From: Methanolinea sp.
Lineage (GTDB): Archaea > Halobacteriota > Methanomicrobia > Methanomicrobiales > Methanospirillaceae
Length of the DNA stretch: 64,000 nt
Direction: 5' to 3'
Assembly: GCA_024518585.1 (NCBI GenBank)
Contig: JANIHI010000005.1
Coordinates: 1 to 64,000, forward strand
Part shown: piece after piece, positions 24,671 to 34,189 of the stretch
How the letters are laid out: each line of letters opens with the position of its first letter
Numbering within the stretch: position 1 is the stretch's first letter
The notes under the pieces: model-generated
The model's input: the letters and a program-made list of their open reading frames with translations, nothing else
The model's database searches: none
Told to the model about the DNA's origin: nothing
Translations under genes and position numbers: made by a program

Positions 24671-27600
24671 TTATGAAAGTACCCATGGCGGGTTCTCGCC
24701 GTTCATGAACAGCCAGTAGCCCTTCGTGGGGTACATGAGTGCGGTGCTGTCCGGGTACACGTTTGCAATCGGTGTGTCGTACGATTGTATTAGAGCGTTC
24801 CAACCGACGACCTGTGCCCACTTCTTCCTTGGTTCGTCGTTCACCGTTGCAAGGGCAGCCTGGGCAGACCGTGCCTCCTCACCGGCAAAGCCGATCGCGT
24901 TCCATCCCGGGTAGACGTTCTTGGTCGGTGGCGTGGATGCGCCTCCTGCCTTGAAGACGAGGTTCACCTGCTTTGGTGTTGTGGAGTAGACCCATATCCC
25001 GTCGAGCGGCTTGAAGAGGTCAGTTGCAGTCATCGCATTCCAGCTCCCCGTGGAGGCGTCGTAGAGATAGATGGAGCGCCCTCCTGTGTCAACACCGGCA
25101 AAGACCGTCCCGATGGTGTTACTCCCATCGGCAAGGACTCTCGGAGTCGAGATGAAGTTCCATCCCGGGTTCAGGACGATTGTGCTGACGGGCGGCATCG
25201 TGGGAGTCGGGGTCGGTGTGACCGTGGAGGTGGGACCGGCCGTGACGGTGATGTACCCGTTCTTGGTCGTGGAGGATGTTCCCGAGACACCCGTGATGGT
25301 GAGGGTCACTGCATAGGTCCCGGGGCTCTCGTACACGTGGAGCGGGTTTTCATCGGTGGAGGTATATCCGTCGCCGAAGCGCCACTCCCAGGACGCTGGG
25401 GAACCCGTCGAGATATCCGTGAACTGGACGGAGAGTGGGGCGGGTCCGTACGTCGGTGACCCGGAGAAGTCTGCCTGCAGCGCAGTGTTGCTCTCGACCT
25501 TGAAGGTCAGGACGAGGATATTATCATCGATGTTGGGATCGTCAAACCCTCGGAGAAGGGCATTGAGTGCCTCCGTCCCGGCCAGCCTGTCAGGTCCCTC
25601 GATGACGAAGAGCTTGCTCCAGCGAACAGGTGTTGCGGTGACAACGAACTTCTTGTTGATGTCCGGGTACCAGACTTCGTCCCTCAAGACGGCAGGGTCG
25701 AAACGGAGCCACGGGCACCAGTCGGACTGGTCACAGATCTTGGTTTCAGGGATGATGTCCAGCCTGTGGTTGTACATGGGGTGCTGGACAACGACAGTAT
25801 ATGTCCCCGGCTCAAGGGCAAGCGTATTGACGTAGTTTGCAAGGTTTATGGTGAACTGCCCGGTGTTACAGTCCGGGAACACGGTGTCAAACACGTACTT
25901 CTGCCCGGCGACCTTGTTCTCTCCAAACACCCAGAACCCAAGGGGTACCGTGTTATACTGCTGTCCGATTGCCTCTCCCCTCATACCCGTTACTGTTCCA
26001 CTAACAGTAATTGAGGGCGGTACACAGCAGACGATCTTTAACACCTTTGGACTTATTGTTCCGGTGATGGTTGGCTCGAGGAACGTGAAGGACTTCTTTG
26101 CCCATGCGGCACACGTCACGCCCACCCCGCTGCACTCGGTGCAGGGCACTCCTTCGAGGGTCGGGGCATCGTTGGGCATGCTGGTCGCATAAATCGTGTA
26201 CTCGCCAAGGTCAATCTGCAGGTTTCTCGTAACCCACCGGTACTCCCAGGACCCGTCTGATCTGACCGGTACAGCCGTGAATGTCGAGGCATTTCCATTT
26301 ACAACGGTCTTTGTTGCGTTCATGTCCTCCCCGGCACAGCTCTGGCAGGGACCGGTGATGAAGAGGTAGGTCGTGCGGGAATCCGTGTTTGTCCCAAAAA
26401 TCCTGATGGTTTCACCAAGGTAGCCTTCGCTCGAAATTTCGCCGCATACGTCCGTGTTGATGGTCACAACACCCTTCAGCACATTCACGCATGCTTCTGC
26501 ATAAGGCCTGGTGGGGTCAATCTCGCAGACGTCGTTTTTAATCCACCGCTGTGTGTGTATCTTGTACGAAGACGGGGCGGTGCACGTGCTCGTCTGCCAT
26601 TCAATGGTCCGTTCGCCTTTCTCGTCAGTGTAGACAAGGGCATAGTAGTATTTCCCGCCAGCGGGGTTGTGTGGAATTATTTCATACAATTTTTTAGTGC
26701 AATAGCATCCACACCACTCGATGAGGGTATCACCGATGGTGTAGTAGTCCCCGCCATCCGTACCTCCATCCCCTGGCCGCCATTGCCCGCATCCACAATC
26801 AACACACATCGTGTACATATCACAGACACTGCCAGTAGTGTGGGGGCAGGAAGCCCGAAAGGGAGCATACTGGTCACTAAAGACGACTCCTTCCTGCCCG
26901 GGGGTAATCATGGGTGGCTGGTCACAGCAGGCACCTGACATGGGGTCACCGCAGCACCCGTTGGGACAGGCAATACAATCTTTGATCCAGATGATGTAGT
27001 AGGTATTGGGGATTCCCTTCACAGTTGTATAAAATTTATTTCCGCGGATGAGTGACGCGGGGCTGACTGTCAGGACAGGCTGTTCCTCTTCGAGTGTCAC
27101 TGTCTTTATTGTCCCACTGAAGGCGAGTTTGTTCTCGTTGCATTCAATTGAGACCTGGTACTCTCCCGGGCTGTAAACAGGGAAACTTGTTACAGGGTCA
27201 ATAGCATTTGTCTTCCACCCGTTATTCTTGAAATGGACAGTACCATTTCCTGATGACCAGTACCAGGGTGAAGAATTAACGGCAAGGTTTGTCAGACTCC
27301 TCTGTGTACTGGTCGGGGGTGTCGGAGACCATAATTTATTATACGTAACACCTCCCGGTCCCCTCACGACAATCTTACAGTTAAATGTTGCAGTGGGGTC
27401 ACGGAGGAAGATATAATGGAGAGATGACTGGGTGAGCTCAAAGTCGAGAATATCCCCGATGAGTGCAGTGCTGTCGGTAACATCGGTGTTATAAACGACA
27501 GCACTCGGACCAAGGTCCTTGATTCTTAAGATTGCCTCGGGGGCAACGACTTTAAATGCAGGTTCTGTTGGGTTTGTCTGGCCAGGAGAATACAATCTCC

Positions 27601-27907
27601 ACCAGAATCCTTTTCCCTCCGTACCGAGGAATGGCGAGGTCGGACCATCATCTATGTTGAAATTTGTGAGAACATACCCGGAAAGATCTATCTGCCGGTC
27701 GGGTGGGTTACTCATGCTTGATGTTGAATCCCACCATGCGATATACGAAGCACTCCCTATGGCACCGGTGACGTCAAGCCCCTCCTCTCCAAGGAGTACA
27801 GTCCCGTTTTGGGGGACCACATTCAATTGCGCCGATACCGGCATCGCGACGGTGAGGAGTGCGATACCTATTACTAACGAGAAGAGCACAGAGTGTCGAA
27901 GCTTCAT
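24671..27907 (-). CDS. large DUF3821/PKD surface protein with Cys-rich insert
   Basis: A 1078-aa exported protein from ATG 27907, preceded by a strong Shine-Dalgarno (ggtggtg); 22 upstream codons of the frame are not used. Signal peptide 1-27. The first domain (NVVPQNGTVLLGEEGLDVTGAI...YIAWWD) is DUF3821-like, typical of methanogen surface proteins. About residues 310-404 contain 14 cysteines. Beta domains follow, then one PKD domain (WRFGDGYTSTDENPLHVY), a Thr/Pro linker and a C-terminal domain with repeated PGWNFISTP / PGWNAIGFAG turns ending ENPPWVLS. No TM anchor is seen. The neighbour encoded 25 bp downstream does have one, which suggests that the two may form a complex. S-layer or sheath role is inference. 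Confidence 0.85.
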   Translation of the reverse strand: MKLRHSVLFSLVIGIALLTVAMPVSAQLNVVPQNGTVLLGEEGLDVTGAIGSASYIAWWDSTSSMSNPPDRQIDLSGYVLTNFNIDDGPTSPFLGTEGKGFWWRLYSPGQTNPTEPAFKVVAPEAILRIKDLGPSAVVYNTDVTDSTALIGDILDFELTQSSLHYIFLRDPTATFNCKIVVRGPGGVTYNKLWSPTPPTSTQRSLTNLAVNSSPWYWSSGNGTVHFKNNGWKTNAIDPVTSFPVYSPGEYQVSIECNENKLAFSGTIKTVTLEEEQPVLTVSPASLIRGNKFYTTVKGIPNTYYIIWIKDCIACPNGCCGDPMSGACCDQPPMITPGQEGVVFSDQYAPFRASCPHTTGSVCDMYTMCVDCGCGQWRPGDGGTDGGDYYTIGDTLIEWCGCYCTKKLYEIIPHNPAGGKYYYALVYTDEKGERTIEWQTSTCTAPSSYKIHTQRWIKNDVCEIDPTRPYAEACVNVLKGVVTINTDVCGEISSEGYLGETIRIFGTNTDSRTTYLFITGPCQSCAGEDMNATKTVVNGNASTFTAVPVRSDGSWEYRWVTRNLQIDLGEYTIYATSMPNDAPTLEGVPCTECSGVGVTCAAWAKKSFTFLEPTITGTISPKVLKIVCCVPPSITVSGTVTGMRGEAIGQQYNTVPLGFWVFGENKVAGQKYVFDTVFPDCNTGQFTINLANYVNTLALEPGTYTVVVQHPMYNHRLDIIPETKICDQSDWCPWLRFDPAVLRDEVWYPDINKKFVVTATPVRWSKLFVIEGPDRLAGTEALNALLRGFDDPNIDDNILVLTFKVESNTALQADFSGSPTYGPAPLSVQFTDISTGSPASWEWRFGDGYTSTDENPLHVYESPGTYAVTLTITGVSGTSSTTKNGYITVTAGPTSTVTPTPTPTMPPVSTIVLNPGWNFISTPRVLADGSNTIGTVFAGVDTGGRSIYLYDASTGSWNAMTATDLFKPLDGIWVYSTTPKQVNLVFKAGGASTPPTKNVYPGWNAIGFAGEEARSAQAALATVNDEPRKKWAQVVGWNALIQSYDTPIANVYPDSTALMYPTKGYWLFMNGENPPWVLS

Positions 27908-28471
27908 TTTGCACCACCTTGATTGCATATAACAAGAGAGGTATCCCGGACGTCCACCTTGGGGATGATCCACTCTTTTATATGGTGAGGGTTAAGGTGG
28001 ATTTATTTATATATTTTTCCATCGCTCCTTTTGGTGAATGACCCTCCGTGCTCACCGGGACTCCGATTCCGGGGGGAGTCCGGAGAAATCGGGAAGTCTA
28101 ATTCCTATATAAATTTATCTCATTTACAAACCCGTCCCGCTTTTTTCGGGCAATCTCAAAAGTTCGTCATTTTCTCATTAAATGAAAAAATAACAGTAAT
28201 ATTCGATTTTTTGGGAAGGAAAACAGTCCGTGCTGGTAGTATAGGAATGGAAGATTCCGGAAAGGATGACCCAAAAGAGGGGAAAACAATTTTCCTGCGC
28301 TCTCAACGATCTGAAAAAACCTGACGGTCTCGCTACACCCCATGGGAATGGTGCCCCCTGCTCCTGCGAATGCAATACCCGGATATTTCAGCCGGGTGGA
28401 ATTTTTCTGTCTTTTATAGTGGATTGAAAAGACGGAAAAAAAGGAGTCCTGGTCTATTGCGTTAACCAGCC
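27908..28471. other. 564-bp AT-rich intergenic region between two surface genes
   Basis: No convincing gene: the open frames here have AT-rich composition and no family resemblance. The right end has the terminator of the 1154-aa gene. The left end holds the promoter of the 1078-aa gene, with TATA-like blocks read on the minus strand at 27975-27983 and 28004-28014. In between is an imperfect hairpin at 28055-28083 (ccgggactcc / ggagtccgg arms) and an isolated TATA-like ctatataaattt near 28115. A small RNA cannot be excluded. Confidence 0.5.
28436..28442 (-). terminator. T7 terminator of the 1154-aa surface gene
   Basis: Seven T on the minus strand, 30 bp after the stop codon at 28472, followed by a second T4 run. 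This is the usual archaeal intrinsic signal. Confidence 0.55.
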
Positions 28472-31400
28472 TCACTCAGGAGGGCTGCCACCCCTCGGCC
28501 TTATCCTGAAGAGGTAGACAGCGGCACCTGCGACAACGGCGACAACAACGGCAACGATGACCAGGAAGGATCCCGGGATCTGTGGGCCTGCCGGGGTCGT
28601 GGGGATTACAGGTGTCTCTGTCGGGACTGGTGTCCCCTTCGGGGCCCAGGCGAACAGGCCATAGATACCACCATGGGTAAGGGGAGCGCTCACTGTGTGG
28701 CGAACCTGGTCCACGGTCGTCGGGAGAGGTACCCAGGTCCCGACCGCCGGGTCAAACCGCATCAGCACGAGTTCGCGGCCGGCAAGCTCACTCCACTCAT
28801 CAGGCGTAAAGGAGAACGTCAGGACTGCACCCGGGTCAAAACGAGCCGTATCAGGCGTGACCCTGCAGGCATATCCCATGAACGCGGGGTCTTGGGGCAG
28901 GGGGGGCAGTTCGCCGCCGGGAACCATTGCCATCCCGATGTCGGCGAGGCGCTCGCCACCGGCACCGGTGACCTCAACACCCGTGCCGATGGTGAGGGTA
29001 ACCCTGCCGTCCGATGAACCGATCGTGACCGGCTGCGTCGTCCTGTTGTCCGGGCCGAGCGGGAGGGGACCACTGCGGGTGACGGTCGGGGTGGGTGTGA
29101 CTGTCGCTGACGGAGTGGGGGTCCCGGTGATCATAAAGACGCCACTACCGCCCCCTCCACCACCGCCGCCACCTCCACCGCCCCTGCGGGATGCGATGAT
29201 GTAATTGGGCCTCGCGAGGGTATCTGTCGCTGTGCCGTTCGAAACGGTGAGCGTTACCGAGTACCCGCCGGGCTCATTGTAAACATGCACCGGGTTCTGC
29301 TCCGAGGAATACGTCCCGTCCCCGAACGTCCAGTTCCACGAGGTCGGGTGTCCGGTCGATGCGTCAGCAAAGATGACACTCAAGGGAATGAACCCGGAAG
29401 TCGGGGCCCCTGCAAAGTCGGCACGGAGTCCGGGAGGTGGTGGAGTAATCCCCGAGACGTTGATGTAGCCGGTCCTGACCCGGGTGTGTGTGCCATAGTC
29501 GTTGGCCACCGTCAGGGTTACCGTGTAGCGACCGGCGTAGCTGTAGACGTGGACCGGGTTCTGCAGCGTCGAGATACCACCGTCACCAAATGTCCAGGAC
29601 CATACCGTGGGTCCGCCGGATGAGAGATCCTCGAAGGCAACGTTGAGAGGTGCATCGCCGGATGTGACGTTTGCGGTGAAATCAGCGACCGGCGGAAGGC
29701 CGAATGCCCGGATGAAACCGGCCTTTGTCTCGGTATCGATACCTCCCAGTCCCCTCACGCGGAGGGAGACGGTGAAGTTACCGGGACCGGTGTAGATGTG
29801 GACCGGGTTCCTCTCCGTCGAGGTCCCGCCGTCGCCAAACGACCAGACCCATTCGTAAATTGACCCGCTGGAGAGGTCAGTGAACTGGACAGGCAGCGGC
29901 ACGGGCCCGGATGTCACATTGGCTGCAAACTCCGCGACAGGCGGGGGTGGGACGGCCACGACCGTGATGTAGTCCGTCCGCGTCTTTGTCGAGGGAGTCC
30001 CGTTTCCCTGCCGGACTGTCAGGAAGACGGTATATTTGCCGACAGAGGTGTATGTATGCGTTGGATTGGCCGCCGTTGAGGAGCCACCGTCACCGAATGA
30101 CCATGACCACGTATCATGGGCACCGGTGGAAGTGTCCGTGAACTGGACCGTCAGGGGCACGAACCCCGCAGTGGGGTCCGCCGTGAAGTCTGCCTGGAGG
30201 GGCAGGGGAGTGGGAGTCGGTGTCGGAGTTGTCGGAGTCGGAGTCGTCGGAGTCGGAGTCGGGGTCGGAGTCGGTGTCGGTACCGGTGCCGTCACGTTGA
30301 TGTACTGGACCTTCTGCCCGGTATCGGCGCCGAAAGCGTTGGTTACCGTCAGGGTGACGTTATAGAGGCCGGGAGAATTGTAGGTATGGGTTGGGTTGAC
30401 CACAGTGCTGTTGGAAGACCCGTCGCCGAAATTCCATTGGCTAGTCATCGGGGGCGTCCCTGATGACATATCCGTGAACTGGACGGCGAGGGGGGCCGGC
30501 CCCTCGGTCCGGTTCGCAGTGAAGTTGGCGAGGGGTGAACTCCCGAGTGCTATTCCTGCACGGTCGAGGGCAACAATTGTGTTATTACTGTCTGACCCGA
30601 GGGCATAGAGGGAGAAATTGCCATCGAGGAGTCCCTGGAGGTCACCGTGGGGGATGGTGACCTGGCTGCTGTGGAGTGCGTACCCGGACGTCCCATAGCC
30701 CGGGGTAATATTGATCTTTGAGAAATGGGTCGAATGGGGGGGTGTTGCGTTCCCGACGGCAAAGATGGAGTAGGAGACCACTTTTTTGAAGTCATCGGGA
30801 CCAAGGCCGTTCTCCCTGAGTATCGTGAGGAACGGATTCCCGGAGAGGATATGTTCGGGGCTTACCGAACCGCCAACTTCCTCGAGGGCCGTCATGTTCA
30901 CCCGGACGGTGGCATCATAGGTCTCGTTGTCCTTGACAAGGAGGTAGCTGATGTTGTGCACCGGGGCCGGGTTGCCGAAGGTGAGGACGAGATCCGCCCC
31001 GGACCTCTTGTCGTAGGTGTAAGGGGCTGACTTCCCGACCAGGGAGAGGGGATTGTCACCGTCAGTAATCAGCACCGGCCAGGCGGCATAGGTGGAGGCA
31101 TTTTCATCGGAAGGGGAATACCTGAAGGCAAAGAGGATGTAATCTCCCGGTGTTGGAGGTGCACCTGTTACATTCGGATCCAGACCGGATACCCATTTGG
31201 CATACGTGGGATTGAGAGTCCAGTCTGTAAAGGAAAATTCGTTGCGGACGAGTGTATATCCAAAATCAGATTCATTGTAATCGGTTGGGTGACTCCAGGA
31301 ACCATACGCCCCCACTACGAGAGGATGCTGTTGGATCGCAAGAACGCCCCGCCAGTCATGCATGAGGTATGCTCTTTCTGTTGATTGGATGAGATCGGAG

Positions 31401-31936
31401 ATATCCTTGTGACGGGTAGATGCATTGACTTTTAAGAAGAAAACATTCCCATAAGCTTCCGGGACCTGAACCCGGGTTCTTGGAAGGTATGGCCTGATAA
31501 AAAATGCATATTCTGCAAGTCCGCTCCCCGACACGTTTGTATCAATACCACCGAGTATCGTGAGGGTGTTGCCCTGCCAGCTTGCAGTATTTTTTGAAAA
31601 AATGCGGCGGATATTGCCAATATCCGGGAACGGTATCTTTTTTAGGTCAGAATTATCGCCGACCGTCGAGAAGAGCGTAACCCGCGAGACGGAGAGGTCC
31701 ATGGTATCGACGACCTCCAGTGATGAAACTGTCATGTTCTTGTAGGCCTGGGTCTGGTTCAGGTCGAGCCGTGCAAAAGCAGGGGGTGCTGCACTGGTGG
31801 ACTGGACAGCCAGTAACCCCAGCACGAGGACGAGGACCAGGGCACCCCCTATACCCTTGCCGTTTCTTTCCCGTCGTGTTTTGAAAGAGCACGTCCCTTC
31901 AACATGAGGTACGAGACCTCTGTCAGTGTATTGCAT
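28472..31936 (-). CDS. five-PKD surface protein with C-terminal membrane anchor
   Basis: A 1154-aa exported protein from ATG 31936 (MQYTDRGLVPHVEG), preceded by GGAGG; the frame extends 27 codons further. A twin-arginine-like but probably Sec signal ends near ALVLVLVLGLLAVQSTSA. Residues of about 50-470 form an N-terminal beta region that I cannot assign. Five PKD domains follow (each with a WxFGDG core: NFGDGSSNS, SFGDGGSST, SFGDGGTST, TFGDGGIST, TFGDGTYSS), a TP-repeat linker between the first two, then a Gly-run, a TP linker, a beta domain ending THGGIYGLFAWAP, and a TM helix with RIRPRGG tail. Its C-terminal half is organised like that of the 628-aa protein. Role in the outer envelope is inferred. 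Confidence 0.85.
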   Translation of the reverse strand: MQYTDRGLVPHVEGTCSFKTRRERNGKGIGGALVLVLVLGLLAVQSTSAAPPAFARLDLNQTQAYKNMTVSSLEVVDTMDLSVSRVTLFSTVGDNSDLKKIPFPDIGNIRRIFSKNTASWQGNTLTILGGIDTNVSGSGLAEYAFFIRPYLPRTRVQVPEAYGNVFFLKVNASTRHKDISDLIQSTERAYLMHDWRGVLAIQQHPLVVGAYGSWSHPTDYNESDFGYTLVRNEFSFTDWTLNPTYAKWVSGLDPNVTGAPPTPGDYILFAFRYSPSDENASTYAAWPVLITDGDNPLSLVGKSAPYTYDKRSGADLVLTFGNPAPVHNISYLLVKDNETYDATVRVNMTALEEVGGSVSPEHILSGNPFLTILRENGLGPDDFKKVVSYSIFAVGNATPPHSTHFSKINITPGYGTSGYALHSSQVTIPHGDLQGLLDGNFSLYALGSDSNNTIVALDRAGIALGSSPLANFTANRTEGPAPLAVQFTDMSSGTPPMTSQWNFGDGSSNSTVVNPTHTYNSPGLYNVTLTVTNAFGADTGQKVQYINVTAPVPTPTPTPTPTPTTPTPTTPTPTPTPLPLQADFTADPTAGFVPLTVQFTDTSTGAHDTWSWSFGDGGSSTAANPTHTYTSVGKYTVFLTVRQGNGTPSTKTRTDYITVVAVPPPPVAEFAANVTSGPVPLPVQFTDLSSGSIYEWVWSFGDGGTSTERNPVHIYTGPGNFTVSLRVRGLGGIDTETKAGFIRAFGLPPVADFTANVTSGDAPLNVAFEDLSSGGPTVWSWTFGDGGISTLQNPVHVYSYAGRYTVTLTVANDYGTHTRVRTGYINVSGITPPPPGLRADFAGAPTSGFIPLSVIFADASTGHPTSWNWTFGDGTYSSEQNPVHVYNEPGGYSVTLTVSNGTATDTLARPNYIIASRRGGGGGGGGGGGGSGVFMITGTPTPSATVTPTPTVTRSGPLPLGPDNRTTQPVTIGSSDGRVTLTIGTGVEVTGAGGERLADIGMAMVPGGELPPLPQDPAFMGYACRVTPDTARFDPGAVLTFSFTPDEWSELAGRELVLMRFDPAVGTWVPLPTTVDQVRHTVSAPLTHGGIYGLFAWAPKGTPVPTETPVIPTTPAGPQIPGSFLVIVAVVVAVVAGAAVYLFRIRPRGGSPPE

Positions 31937-32236
31937 TCCCCTCCATCTCCTCCGTCTTTGGAACCCTCCCAAAAGGGCCCCTACACATTTATATATGGTG
32001 CTTGTACGAGGATACATTTAAATGTATGGGAAAAAAAGTCATTTTTGGACCTGAATTTCCCTTTGGAGAGGTACTAAAGGAGCGCGCTACTAACCATAGT
32101 CCAGGAGTGGATCCCCCGCGGTCTTGTCTCCCCTGTTCAACGAAAAATTCTCCTTCCCGGCAGGGAGAGGAGAGGTCTATTGTTTCATCCCTGGAAGAGC
32201 ACCGGATTGATAATAACGAACCGGTAATACTACACT
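31937..32236. promoter_or_regulatory. divergent promoter region of two surface genes
   Basis: This 300-bp gap has no gene. Minus strand: a TATA box (atatataaat, 31988-31997) for the 1154-aa gene. Plus strand: a TATA-like gataataa (about 32208-32216), 25 bp before the ATG at 32237, giving a nearly leaderless start. Between them is the perfect 16-bp palindrome reported separately. Confidence 0.5.
32012..32027. promoter_or_regulatory. perfect 16-bp palindrome upstream of surface gene
   Basis: ATACATTTAAATGTAT, perfectly symmetric, lies 15 bp upstream of the minus-strand TATA box of the 1154-aa gene. The position suits a regulator site; no factor can be named. Confidence 0.45.
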
Positions 32237-33178
32237 ATGAAAAGAGAGCAGAAAAGTTCCAGAAGACTGTATCCCCTGGCAGTTATTGCCGTCCTCTTTC
32301 TTTTTCCAGGTGCCCTTGCCCTTGGCATCAGCGTTTCCCCGGACCAGATAGAGAGGGGTGACCAGGTCACGATCACCATCGCAGGACTTCCCGACAACAG
32401 CACGTTCTCCCTCCAGATTGAAGGTTCATTTGCCGTCTCACCCGGCGGGACGTTCTCGTTTGCGACAGAAGACCTTGTCATGCCTTTTGCCCTGGAAGAG
32501 GGGACCCTCTCGGCGAGACTGACGAACACAGAGACAAACATCCTTTCGGTGAGGAGAGGCGATACGGAGGTACGCAAGGTTGGATCTTCCACGAACGGTG
32601 TCTTCTCCACCAGCGATTCGGGGTCCATTCCTGCCGGGACATACGATTCTGTCTCGCTGAGTGGGACGGCGGCCCCTGATGCAACCTCCATCATCGCACG
32701 CATGGTCTTTGAAGGAAAGAAGAAGGGCCCTGCCGATTCTCAGATGACCTTCGTCGTTGAAGGAGTCACGAGCGGGCTTGTCACCGTGACAGTCCGGGTG
32801 GACGGGACAACAGCCCTGTCCCGGACAATCGTGGTAGGGACATCTCCGACGGCAACAACCGTCCCGACAACGAGCCCGCCGGGAGGAAGCGGGAGCAGCA
32901 GTGGAGGTGGTAATCCGGTTTCCGGGTCATCTCCGGTGAGTGGCACGACAGGGAGCACACCGGTGCCGACCCCCACGGTCACCCTGGTGACACCGACCCG
33001 GACTATCCGGGAAGTGACAGCGGCTCCGACTGCCGGACCAACGGGTGTCCCGGTGGAAATGACCAAGCAGGAAACAGAAAAGGCGACACCCGCGCCAACG
33101 AAGGCCCAGCTCCTCCCTGCCCTTGCGGGGATTTCCCTGGCGCTTGGAGCTATTGCCATCGCACGCCGCCGTCGCTGA
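32237..33178 (+). CDS. secreted Thr/Pro-rich surface protein with C-terminal hydrophobic tail
   Basis: A 313-aa exported protein. Signal peptide about 1-28 after a basic KREQKSSRR start. One beta domain of about 170 aa (ISVSPDQIERGDQVTITIAGLPDNSTFSLQIEG...) is followed by a Ser/Gly/Thr/Pro stalk (about 205-290) and a hydrophobic segment ending in an RRRR stop (LLPALAGISLALGAIAIARRRR). This tripartite tail resembles archaeosortase substrates but lacks the PGF motif, so simple membrane anchoring is more likely. Six bp before the DUF1616 gene; probably co-transcribed. Confidence 0.75.
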   Translation: MKREQKSSRRLYPLAVIAVLFLFPGALALGISVSPDQIERGDQVTITIAGLPDNSTFSLQIEGSFAVSPGGTFSFATEDLVMPFALEEGTLSARLTNTETNILSVRRGDTEVRKVGSSTNGVFSTSDSGSIPAGTYDSVSLSGTAAPDATSIIARMVFEGKKKGPADSQMTFVVEGVTSGLVTVTVRVDGTTALSRTIVVGTSPTATTVPTTSPPGGSGSSSGGGNPVSGSSPVSGTTGSTPVPTPTVTLVTPTRTIREVTAAPTAGPTGVPVEMTKQETEKATPAPTKAQLLPALAGISLALGAIAIARRRR

Positions 33179-33184
33179 TCCGGC

Positions 33185-34189
33185 ATGGACGAGAGGCCCC
33201 CCCTCTCCGCCCTCGGAGAGGTCTTCCTGGCATTCACGCCGGAAAATACCCCGGCTGACCTTGCCCTTGTTTACCTCTGGACGGTACTTTCTGCCTGCGG
33301 TATTTACCTCCCCCTCCTGAATACAAGCCCTGTACGCGTGGTCCTTGCTCTTCCGATGGTCCTTTTTGTACCCGGTTATGCCCTGATCGCGGCGCTTTTC
33401 CCGGCGAAGGGCGAGATCGACGGTCTGGAACGCGTTGCCCTCTCCTTTGGCCTCTCGATTGCGGTAGTCCCGCTCATCGGGCTCGTGCTCAACTACACCC
33501 CGTTTGGCATCCGTCTCGACCCGGTTGTCCTCTCCCTTGTCATATTCACGGTCGCAATGGCAATTATTGCGCAGGTCAGGCGGGCCCAGCTCCCCCGTGG
33601 GGAGAGGTTTTCTGTCCCGTTCCGGGCGATTTGGAGGAGCATTGCATCCGAGCTCTTTCCGCCCGCTGCCACGCGTCTTGACCGGGCCCTCTCCCTTCTT
33701 CTCATCGTTTCCATCGTCGCGGCCGTCGGAACGACTGTCTATGTCATCGTTGTCCCCAAGGAGGGGGAAAAGTTCACCGAGTTTTACATCCTCGGAAAAG
33801 AGGGAAAGGCAGCAGACTATCCGACCGAACTGGTCCTGTTTCGGCCTGAATCGGTCATCATCGGTATCGGGAACCATGAGTACAGGAACGTGACGTATTT
33901 CGTCGAGATACTCCTCCTTGACCAGCAGTTCGATCCCGTGACGAACACGAGTTCCATTCTCTCCATGGACAGGCTTTCGTCATTCTCTGTCACCCTCCCC
34001 CACAACGCGACCTACCAGGAACGTTATACGTTTGTTCCGGAGAACCCGCAGGGAAACCAGGTCAAGTTCCTGCTCTTTATGGATGGGACGCCGCCCGATA
34101 CTGTCTGGGGCACGGACCGCATCAACGCGAGTTACCGGGACCTCCACCTCTGGGTCCGTGTGAAGGAAGGCTCCGGTAGATCACTGTAA
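33185..34189 (+). CDS. DUF1616 membrane protein
   Basis: A 334-aa membrane protein. The N-terminal half has four to five hydrophobic segments with the PVRVVLALPMVLFVPGYALIAALFP block that marks DUF1616, and GLERVALSFGLSIAVVPLIGLVLNY. After another TM helix near 180 comes an extracytoplasmic beta domain of about 140 aa (EFYILGKEGKAADYPTELVLFRPESVIIGIGNHEY), which is characteristic of the family. DUF1616 genes often sit beside polysaccharide or surface-protein genes; function unknown. The 3' end overlaps the minus-strand gene at 34122 by 68 bp. Confidence 0.85.
   Translation: MDERPPLSALGEVFLAFTPENTPADLALVYLWTVLSACGIYLPLLNTSPVRVVLALPMVLFVPGYALIAALFPAKGEIDGLERVALSFGLSIAVVPLIGLVLNYTPFGIRLDPVVLSLVIFTVAMAIIAQVRRAQLPRGERFSVPFRAIWRSIASELFPPAATRLDRALSLLLIVSIVAAVGTTVYVIVVPKEGEKFTEFYILGKEGKAADYPTELVLFRPESVIIGIGNHEYRNVTYFVEILLLDQQFDPVTNTSSILSMDRLSSFSVTLPHNATYQERYTFVPENPQGNQVKFLLFMDGTPPDTVWGTDRINASYRDLHLWVRVKEGSGRSL

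Noticed and set aside
28031-28324. 97-aa frame in the surface-gene gap
   Set aside because: AT-rich, no recognisable motifs, no Shine-Dalgarno or promoter placement; likely chance.
32237-33178. Archaeosortase (PGF-CTERM) sorting signal on the 313-aa protein
   Set aside because: The tail has a stalk, hydrophobic helix and basic end, but no PGF motif.
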